From Volutella citrinella (Eukaryota; Ascomycota; Sordariomycetes; Hypocreales; Nectriaceae), in the NCBI GenBank assembly GCA_034401135.1, contig JAWZSP010000003.1, forward strand, positions 930,001 through 994,000: a DNA stretch of 64,000 bases. The letters run 5' to 3'. A program made the translations under genes and the position numbers. This document shows positions 56,871-64,000 of the stretch, in pieces; the stretch's first letter is position 1; each line of letters begins with the position of its first letter. The notes under the pieces were generated by a model. The model was given only the letters and a program-made list of their open reading frames with translations, searched no databases and was not told the origin of the DNA.

Positions 56871-59309
56871 TCAGTAAAACGTATCCGTGCCAGCGCCAAA
56901 CTCTGTGAAAAACCCGTGCATCAGACTATCCAGATTCGTCTCGTCAAGCATCCCAAAGTCGTCAAACGTATTCGGCCACCAGTCTGTCATGTCGCTGTTC
57001 CGTAGCGCGGGGTCGGCCTGGCCAAGCGGGAAGAAGCCAGGGCCGAGCTGCTGGTCCTTGTCCAGCGAGGGCATCCCCGCATCAAGGGGAGGAACCGGCG
57101 GCCCCATCTCGACGTCTATAGCGTTGCCTGTGTTGCTGGCGACGGGAACAGGCGCGCCGCCATTCTGTTCTTGAGCTCGCTCCGCCGGTCTCTTGGTCTC
57201 GCCCACCCACCGCGCAACCTCTTGGACCATGTCGTGGAGGATGTTGCGGCTCCTCTTGGCGCCCGGCCAGTACTCCCCCGCCGCGCTGAGCAGGTTCAGC
57301 CCGATGTAGGCGTCGCCCAAGAGTTGCCCCGGCTCCGTCCTGCTTGCGATGACGGGCGAGGCGCGGACGCAGTAGAGCATGGTGACGATGCTGAGGAGCA
57401 GCCCGTGGAACGTCGTCCAGGTGTACACCAGCAGGTCCCTTCTGTAGAGGCGGTCGAAGAGGCTAATGCAGCTTCTGCAGCTCTCGTGGCAGCGCTTGAG
57501 GGACTCCATTGATGGGTTAGGTATCGCGGGGCTTGGCCGCATGAGGAGCATCATCAGCGAGTGGTACCGGATCTCGCAGATGATGGTCATGTACTCGTTG
57601 CTGCCGGTATTGGCGGGGATCTGCTGGAACCACTCGTCTAGCTGCATGGCCATGTCGCCTTGCCAATCCTGAATGTTTGTCGGCGGCGGGTATGCGTACC
57701 GGGGGGTGCCCCGGGTGATGCTGTTGGCGACATACTTGATCTCTGAGTTGAGCTTTGCCGCTTTGAAGAGGTGAACGGAGATGGAGATTGTAGAGGGAGG
57801 CTGGTTTGGCTGATTTGCTAACGAGCCATTTGGCTGCGATGATGGCGCCTGGCCACTCAGGGCTTCGTCGTCAATTAGTTGGGGATACTGGAAACATGTA
57901 AGCGGTTGCTCTGAGAGGGAACGGGGAGTCAAATCATACTCTTAATTCACAAGCCTCATCTCGTATGCCGATGGGGCGTCCCATGATGGTGGCAATGGTC
58001 CGGTCCAGCGTGAAGATGACCCAGAACAGCCTCGTGCGCATCTCTTGCTCCAGAAGAGACATGTCACTACTGGCAAGGATGTTCCTCTGAAGGCCCAATC
58101 CGAGGAGGACAGCTATGCATTGGTAGTTGAGGTACCATATGTTCAGCTTGACATGTGGGTTGTGCATGATGAAAATTATGAGCAGGAGGAGGCACTGCAC
58201 GCCCGAAAGCGACTTCTGGATATACAGCCGTTCCAGGCGCTCAAAGGCAGCCTCGCAGTAGCTCTCGGCCGGAAGAGGCACCTTGAGACGATGCGAGATG
58301 ACGGAAGCGCCGATGGCCAGGACCATGTATACCTGGAAGACGGCCATGTCGTCCTGACCACCCTCGCCGCCACCCTCAGTGTACACCCGGTCGACCATCT
58401 GCATGAACGAAGGGCGGTGCAGAACGGGGTACTGGGGACTGACAGCCTCAAAGTAGGCCCCGATCAGCTCGTGGGCCCGCCGCTTCTCGGGCAGGGTGGC
58501 CGCTGGGCGCGGAACAAGGCCAAGCAGGTCATTCTGGTAGCTCTGCTGGGCTGGCGATTGGTGATGGTGATCCAGCAATCTGATCCTCTGCTTCTCTCCC
58601 AGGGGGTTTACAGCCGAGGGGACGAGCAATCTGGACAAGAAGTAGCCACTAGACGGACCAATGTATCGAAGGGCGGTGCTGTTGCCCGACGATATCAGAC
58701 CAATCTCGTGGGACAAGGCATTGTTAGCAGCCCCAGAACCGGGACCAGCGGGTCTCTGGGGAATAGAAACGGCTACATCGGAGACGGGGCCGGCTACTGG
58801 GTCAAGTGGATTGCTTGCCTGGCCCGGATTCGTGGTTTGGCGCTCTTGGCGGGCAACTTCCAGCTCAGCTTCACGATCACGCAGGGCAGCCTCCAGGGAC
58901 GCAACGCGGTCCCGCAGGCCCACGACGATGTCACTTTCGCTTGGGACATCCCTGAGCCTCAGGCTGTCTCCATCGGTACATGCGACTGATGCCTTCTTGC
59001 AGTTGTTACAGGACGGATAACCGCCGTCACACTAAGACGAAGCGCCAGAGTCAGTAAGTGAAGCGGATCACAGGCCCAACGGCATCTCTCCGCGGCTTCA
59101 ATTCCTCTCATCTGTGGAAGCAGAATGAAAAGGAACAAATAAAGCGAGGCCATGTCGAAAAGATGCGTCAAACCAGGGAGACGGCGGCGAGGGGGACATA
59201 CGCGGATTTTCCGCTTCTGGCAGCGGGCACAGGCGAGGCGGAGACGGCGGTTCCGTCGGTGCTCTGGGGTTGCAGTCGGGGACGCGCTCATCTCTGGGGT
59301 CGGCAGCAT
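56871..59309 (-). CDS. Zn2Cys6 transcription factor with fungal_trans domain
   Basis: Three exons (59309-59202, 59031-57940, 57887-56871) with GTATGT and GTATGA donors give 738 residues. The binuclear cluster spans exons 1-2: Cys27, 30, 37, 44, 47 and 54, spaced 2-6-6-2-6. A linker follows, then a coiled coil (LRDRVASLEAALRDREAELE), which normally makes such proteins bind CGG inverted repeats as dimers. The fungal-specific middle homology region (fungal_trans) begins at about IGAYFEAVSPQYPVLHRPSF. The C-terminus is acidic and probably activating (DFGMLDETNLDSLMHGFF). It is divergent from the Ldh_2 gene with 323 bases between start codons, and upstream of the SDR and Dabb genes. The upstream in-frame codons before 59309 lack an ATG, so that start is preferred. 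Confidence 0.93.
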
Positions 59310-59421
59310 TGGCACGGTTCACGCGTGCTCATGCAAATCATTCGTAGGTCCACGGATTGAATGCGAGACGACGTTCCGTGGCGAGCAGAAGGACCAAGTC
59401 CGATAGACTTTGTCCCTGGCG

Positions 59422-59434
59422 CGGGGAATCCCCG
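59422..59434. promoter_or_regulatory. CGG-N7-CCG inverted repeat (divergent promoter, site 1)
   Basis: CGGGGAATCCCCG, a perfect palindrome around its central base, between the regulator and Ldh_2 genes. Confidence 0.65.
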
Positions 59435-59454
59435 CACTACCCCGACAACACCAA

Positions 59455-59467
59455 CGGAGAAACTCCG
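59455..59467. promoter_or_regulatory. CGG-N7-CCG inverted repeat (divergent promoter, site 2)
   Basis: CGGAGAAACTCCG, likewise palindromic around the central base. Its centre is 33 bases from site 1. Confidence 0.65.
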
Positions 59468-59632
59468 CCAGGTGGCTCCATAGTTTGCCACTTCTACGCC
59501 CGACTACTTACAGCAACAGCATGAGGGCAGATTGCCCCGAGTCCTGTTGTGCTTTATTAAAGACCACAGAGGGCCCCGCCGCGGATTCAATTGGCATCAC
59601 TGAATAAACACCCCGGTTTTATAATATCCACC

Positions 59633-60724
59633 ATGGCGCAAGGCAACGAAAACGAGGCCGGTGAGCGCAAGAGCTACGTCCAAGCCGCCGAGGCTCGACG
59701 GTACGTGCAGCAAGTACTCGTTGGCAACGGCGTCCCAGAAGAGAACGCGACCATCGTGGCCAAGTGCCTGGTCGCAGCAGACCTCAGAGGCGTGGACACG
59801 CACGGCATGAACAGAATCCCGTCATACATGGAGCGAATCCGCCAGGGAGTGCTCAGCGCAACGGCACAGCCCGAGTTGAAGCAGGTCACGCCCGTCGTGG
59901 CCCATGTGGACGCTCACAACAGCTTCGGCTTCGTCGCCGCGCAAAAGGGCATGGCGGCGGCCATCGAGTCGGCCAAGGTGTACGGCATCGGCATGGCGAG
60001 CGTCGCACACTCTAACCACTTCGGCATGAGCGCGTGGCTGGTGCAGCAGGCCATTGACGCGGGCATGATGAGCCTCGTCTTCACAAACTCGAGCCCGGCC
60101 CTGCCCGTCTGGGGCGGGCGAACCAAGCTCATGGGCGTCTCGCCGATCGCGTGCGGCGCGCCCGGCGGCGAGCACCCCTTCATCCTCGATATGGCGCCCT
60201 CGGTGGCGGCGCGCGGCAAGATCTACAAGGCCAAGCGACGCGGCGAGAAGATCCCGCTCGACTGGGCGCTCGACGCCGACGGTGCGCCCACCGACGACCC
60301 GGCCAGGGCGCTCGAGGGCGTCATGCTGCCCATGGGCGGACCCAAGGGCTCAGCGCTGTCCATCATGATGGACGTCTTCTCGGGCGTCCTGTCGGGCTCT
60401 GCGTTTGCCGGCCACGTCACGAACCCGTACGACCCGTCCAAGCCCGCCGACGTCGGCCACTTCCTCGTCGCCATCAAGCCCGACCTCTTCATGAGCCTCG
60501 ACGAGTTCCGCGAGAGGATGGAGTACCTCTACCAGCGCGTTGTCGGCTGCGACAAGGCCGCCGGTGTGGAACGCATCTACTTCCCCGGCGAGCTCGAGCA
60601 GATTGCCGAGAAGGAGAGGCTGGGGACGGGGATCCCGCTGGTGCAGGCCGAGATAGATGCGCTCAACAGGGAGGCCGAGCTGGTGGGCGTTGAGACCCTG
60701 ACGGTGACGGATGCTGCCAACTAG
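59633..60724 (+). CDS. Ldh_2-family (malate/L-lactate/ureidoglycolate-type) dehydrogenase
   Basis: A single exon of 363 residues; ATG at 59633 (context CCACCATGG) is the first ATG of the frame. The sequence matches the Ldh_2 family of NAD(P)-dependent 2-hydroxyacid dehydrogenases, a fold unrelated to classical lactate dehydrogenase. Visible motifs are ADLRGVDTHGMNRIP (early active-site His and Arg), HSNHFGMSAW (catalytic His), NSSPALPVWGG, GVSPIACGAPGG and MLPMGGPKGSALSIMMDVF. Known members oxidise or reduce malate, sulfolactate, ureidoglycolate or 2,3-diketogulonate. The substrate here is open. It shares its promoter with the Zn2Cys6 gene, including two CGG-N7-CCG sites, which implies control by that regulator. 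Bacterial-like compactness and high GC could reflect ancient transfer, but this is not shown. Confidence 0.93.
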   Translation: MAQGNENEAGERKSYVQAAEARRYVQQVLVGNGVPEENATIVAKCLVAADLRGVDTHGMNRIPSYMERIRQGVLSATAQPELKQVTPVVAHVDAHNSFGFVAAQKGMAAAIESAKVYGIGMASVAHSNHFGMSAWLVQQAIDAGMMSLVFTNSSPALPVWGGRTKLMGVSPIACGAPGGEHPFILDMAPSVAARGKIYKAKRRGEKIPLDWALDADGAPTDDPARALEGVMLPMGGPKGSALSIMMDVFSGVLSGSAFAGHVTNPYDPSKPADVGHFLVAIKPDLFMSLDEFRERMEYLYQRVVGCDKAAGVERIYFPGELEQIAEKERLGTGIPLVQAEIDALNREAELVGVETLTVTDAAN

Positions 60725-61325
60725 GGAAGGGGACATACAGATATGAATACCAAAAGTAATTAATTGTGCATTTGCTTGCTGATGCCAGTCACAACCACTA
60801 TCAGTGACTGTGGATGACGTGTCACTGGAGAGAAAACACCATATGTTTAGTGATAGAGATTGAGATGCATTGACGATAGCTACGGGTTGCATCGCTTCTG
60901 TTAAGATTAACCCCTTCCCAGAAATCCCCAAACCGCTGAAAATAAGCACGAGGACCGACCCAAAATCCCAGACGTCGCATCGCGTACCCCAAACGAAGTG
61001 CAAAGGAACAATTAATCCGCCCCAGAAAAAGCCTGACCCAAGAAGAGCATTGCTCTCCAGAGCTGCTAGCAAGCTTCAGCGAAGACGAGGGGGGAAATGA
61101 AGAAGAAACAATAAAACAATAAAAACGAGCCAAACGGCAACAACAGCAAATCGCACCGCCCGAGTTTCTTTTCTGTAGTGTTTTTCGTCTTGTGCCCAAT
61201 AGCAAGCTGAGCTGAGCGAGCGAGCTTCGTCTGACCATTCTTCCCAGGCGTTCCCATTGCAGAATTCAGGCACCGGACGCGTAACGACGTCTCGGGACGA
61301 AAAGAAAACAAGAACCCTTCCCGTA
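60725..61325. other. Intergenic between convergent genes
   Basis: 3' regions of the Ldh_2 gene (plus) and the acidic-protein gene (minus). No other gene recognised. Confidence 0.5.
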
Positions 61326-62681
61326 TTACCATTTAAACCCGTCTTCAGTCTCTTCAAAATGGTCGGCCGCGCTGTTGCCGGCTTCAGCCACTTCGTCTGG
61401 CTCCACGGACATCTCGTCATCTTCATCATCCCGGGGCATGTATATGTTGACTTCGCTGTCAAAAGCCACTCTCGCTGCTGAGGAATTCTTGAAAGGGTCA
61501 GGTTGGTCGGCACCAAGATCTGCATTCTGCAGTATATCGATGTCGCACTCGAGCTCCTGGTCCTCGTCCATGACCTCTCCGATGCCCATGAGCTGACCCG
61601 AACAGTGGACTTGCATGCCGGGAAACTCGATATCTATCGCCTCGTCTGTGTCGCAGCAGTACTCCATAGAATCCCGGTCGACAATGAGTTCCATCTCTGG
61701 TAGGTCGTAAATATCATCGTCGTCTTCAGCAATGAAAACCTCGAGGTCAACGTCTGAGTAGCCTCGCGGGCCGCCTACGACCCGCACATCGTGGATCATG
61801 TTGCATTCGGGGTCGCTGTAGATGGCTGCCTCGTCGACGAAATTGTTGAGGCTAATCTCGGACATGGTGTCGTCATCATCCGAGTCGAAGCTGCAGTCCA
61901 ACCCCGAGTCGGAAGCGAAGTCAACGAGGGTGGTGGACCGAGAGATGTCGCTGTCTTCACAACCACTCATTGAGAGAAGAGCCCCTGGCCCAAGGAAGGA
62001 GGTATCGACAGTGTTCATGATGTGGCTGCTGTCGCCATGGTCAAGTCCCGACATCTCGTGGGCGTCCGACTCCTGGACCTGGGAAGAGAGAGTGGTTTCA
62101 GGCGCGAGTGCAGATTCCACGTTCCACATTGGCAAGAGACTACGACCGACATGGATGTTTTCGACACTCACTCCTAGAGACCGGGCTTCGTCTAGTTTCT
62201 GATTTCCTTTGACGACAATGCTTTGCTGCACAAGCGTGCCAACCTCCCTGGCCACATGGTAGTCGGCCAAACGTTGTTGGATGGCATCGTGAAGAGAGTC
62301 GGTGGCAGGGTCGAAGGAAGCACCTAACCAGGTTGGCAAGCAGTCATCTCCAACAGAGATCTCAGAGATGTCGATGCAGTCATCTTTGGCCTTGCTGAGA
62401 CGTTCCTCCCATCGCTCGAGCAAGTACTCTCGGGTCTCCTCGGGAATCAGACCAAGGGGAACCGCATTGGCCAAGTCCTTGAGAAGAGAGGCGGGAGAGC
62501 CTGGAGAAGGTGCAATACCTGAGATGGTCAGAAACAGATCGGTGACACCCAAGGAACGGAAAGACAAACCTGGTCGCACACAAGGATCGCGAGCTCGCCG
62601 GGGAACCTTGGGCAAGGGCAGCAACGTCTCGTAGGCGTCAGGGGAGGCTACATCCTCTGCGGGACGCTTGCAGTTCATCAT
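61326..62681 (-). CDS. Acidic protein of unknown function, 451 residues
   Basis: A continuous frame from MMNCKRPAEDVASPDAYETL to TEDGFKW and stop. The first 40 residues are basic and Pro-rich (LPKVPRRARD), possibly a nuclear targeting patch. The middle has a helical section (YLLERWEERLSKAKDD, then a conserved-looking ISVGDDCLPTWLGASFDPA). From about 260 on it is very rich in Asp and Glu (CSFDSDDDDTMSEIS, FIAEDDDDIYDLPEMELIVD, MPRDDEDDEMSVEPDE). No signal peptide, span or catalytic motif. I do not recognise it. Comparable acidic frames in fungi are often nuclear, but this is only composition-based. A short intron near 62515, where CAG/GTATT could splice, cannot be excluded. Confidence 0.7.
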   Translation of the reverse strand: MMNCKRPAEDVASPDAYETLLPLPKVPRRARDPCVRPGLSFRSLGVTDLFLTISGIAPSPGSPASLLKDLANAVPLGLIPEETREYLLERWEERLSKAKDDCIDISEISVGDDCLPTWLGASFDPATDSLHDAIQQRLADYHVAREVGTLVQQSIVVKGNQKLDEARSLGVSVENIHVGRSLLPMWNVESALAPETTLSSQVQESDAHEMSGLDHGDSSHIMNTVDTSFLGPGALLSMSGCEDSDISRSTTLVDFASDSGLDCSFDSDDDDTMSEISLNNFVDEAAIYSDPECNMIHDVRVVGGPRGYSDVDLEVFIAEDDDDIYDLPEMELIVDRDSMEYCCDTDEAIDIEFPGMQVHCSGQLMGIGEVMDEDQELECDIDILQNADLGADQPDPFKNSSAARVAFDSEVNIYMPRDDEDDEMSVEPDEVAEAGNSAADHFEETEDGFKW

Positions 62682-63587
62682 GGCGGCAGGTAGGCGTAAG
62701 AGAATGAGGAATCGATGTCATGAGTGGGAGCACAGGTGGTAAGACCAAGTTTGTGTTTGCGGGATTGGGATGGAGCCAAGTCAAAGTTTGGTATCGGCGC
62801 GAGGGGTGTAAAGACAACGATGGTGGGGGAGCGGGGAAGAATCATTAAAAACCTCGAGAGTACCAAGATGATTCAAGCAATGCGAGGTCATGGGAAAGCA
62901 GGAGAATGCCAGAGTGCGGTACAGGCTGGGGTGAGAAGTTGACGTCTCGTCGTGCCATTGTGTGAACCATTCAGCAGCGATTCAAGGCCACGGGGCAAAG
63001 CCAAGAGCGTTGCACTATTGGCCGATTGTGGGACCCTGAAAACTGACAATGCTTTTCGTCAGACTGCAGAAAATAAAATGATTATTGTTGGTGGTTGTCC
63101 CACAACTCGGGACCATGTCACTTCACCAGTTGCACTTGCGATCGCAGAAGTGCACCGCAAGACAGTCACTCTTGGGCAGGGATGGAGTTCCCAGTCTTCA
63201 CGCGAGCGCATCACCGCTTGTCATGTCTTCAAACCCATCTTGTTGGTTGATTGTCGCCAGCCATCAACGGGAGGCGGAAACGATATTGCAAACACATCTA
63301 TCAGGAGCCCAAGGTGTCCCTTTTTAAACACAAACCAGCCCCTACCAAACAAACGCCGTGATTCATGAATGCCAACAAATTCGGAAGATGGCGATAAAAC
63401 GACGAAGACTCCGTCGTTGAGCCACTTCTCGGTCATAGTTTCTTGTCATGCCTCCCCGTAGGCTCTGCGCCTGCCGAAGAGTCGAACATGCTTCGGACAA
63501 TGTAGTCGCTGTTTTATCCGTTTTTAGAATTGTTCGACGCCGTCATCAATATCCTGCTGCAGGCCTTCCTCGGTGTGGCCGGCCGCT
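62682..63587. other. Intergenic
   Basis: Promoter of the acidic-protein gene and 3' flank of Alb1. No gene recognised. Confidence 0.5.
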
Positions 63588-63980
63588 TTACTGGATCGTC
63601 TCCATCTCCACCTCCTTCACCTGCTCCTCACCTTCTCCAGCCTCCTCGGGAGCATCTAACGCACCGTTAATAACGGACAATAAACAATCCGCAAGTGTAG
63701 TGGGGAACCTACCCTTCATCACCTCCTCACCCTCGGCCTCCATCTTGCGCTTCAGCGCATAGCCCATCTTCTTCTCCAACTTGCGCGCGCGCTTGGCGCT
63801 CACAGGCTTTCGCGGGCCGCTGGTGGGCATCAGGCCCTGGCGGGCGCCGCGGGTCCTGTCGGCCTTCTCGATCTTGCTCTTGGGCTCCTCGGAGCGCTTG
63901 CGGCGGACCTTCCTGGCCTTGGAGGCCATGGCCGCGAGGCGGTTCTTGGACGGGCCGTTGGGGTTCTTGACGGACGGCAT
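63588..63980 (-). CDS. ALB1: Ribosome-biogenesis factor Alb1
   Basis: Exon 1 (63980-63713) starts MPSVKNPNGPSKNRLAAMAS and ends MEAEGEEVMK plus one base at a GTAGGT donor. Exon 2 (63655-63588) follows a TTATTAAC branch and GTTAG acceptor and continues DAPEEAGEGEEQ to TAA, in all 111 residues. The opening and the basic KPVSAKRARKLEKKMGYALK are hallmarks of fungal Alb1, a small shuttling protein that travels with the Arx1-bound pre-60S ribosomal particle. The protein is short for the family, and its acidic tail is reduced. Unspliced reading would give a 130-residue variant with an unrelated insert, so the spliced form is preferred. Its promoter is cut off by the window end. Confidence 0.88.
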   Translation of the reverse strand: MPSVKNPNGPSKNRLAAMASKARKVRRKRSEEPKSKIEKADRTRGARQGLMPTSGPRKPVSAKRARKLEKKMGYALKRKMEAEGEEVMKGRFPTTLADCLLSVINGALDAPEEAGEGEEQVKEVEMETIQ

Positions 63981-64000
63981 TGCGGCTTCGGTGGCGCGAG

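Noticed and set aside
58045..58989. 314-codon plus-strand frame opposite the Zn2Cys6 gene
   Set aside because: Antisense of the regulator's second exon, where frame and splicing are well supported.

Overview
The window is nuclear DNA of a filamentous ascomycete, most likely a Sordariomycete and probably Hypocreales. Genes are split by short GT-AG introns of about 50-110 bases with CTRAC-like branch sites. Gene content is typically fungal: a GH72 beta-1,3-glucanosyltransferase with a GPI signal, a Zn2Cys6 regulator, INO80, Arb1 and Alb1. The tRNA-Glu(CTC) genes carry introns. No prokaryotic operon, CRISPR array or complete transposon was seen. Exon joins were made by hand from splice consensus and frame, so they are predictions.

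Layout. 1-14.5 kb is gene-poor: a 2OG-oxygenase-like protein lacking its HxD motif, a kinase-like gene whose DFG is NVG, a broken CE5 (cutinase-type) esterase, one unrecognised two-exon gene, two copies of a roughly 0.4 kb dispersed repeat, a minisatellite block and a tRNA with a long intron. 14.5-30.6 kb has a SYLF (Ysc84-type) protein, a PAP2 lipid phosphatase, a small Cys-containing protein, the GH72 enzyme, an endonuclease/exonuclease/phosphatase gene broken by two stops, and a membrane-anchored kinase-like protein, separated by long empty stretches. 33-46 kb holds a repeat-bearing hydrophilic protein, the ABC-F ATPase Arb1 and the 1855-residue INO80 ATPase. 46.7-52.3 kb contains six tRNA-Glu(CTC) genes in both orientations, with unrelated C2H2-type zinc-finger genes within and just after the array. 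54.8-60.7 kb looks like a small co-regulated cluster: a Dabb-domain protein, a short-chain dehydrogenase, a Zn2Cys6 activator and an Ldh_2-family dehydrogenase. The right end carries an acidic protein of unknown function and the ribosome-biogenesis factor Alb1.

Most interesting observation. All three promoter regions of the 54.8-60.7 kb cluster carry CGG-N7-CCG inverted repeats: one before the Dabb gene, two before the dehydrogenase gene and two in the shared regulator/Ldh_2 promoter. This is the kind of site a dimeric Zn2Cys6 protein binds. It suggests an autoregulated pathway-specific regulon handling an unidentified hydroxy or oxo acid. The second is the tRNA-Glu array, with identical mature sequences but introns differing in length and sequence.
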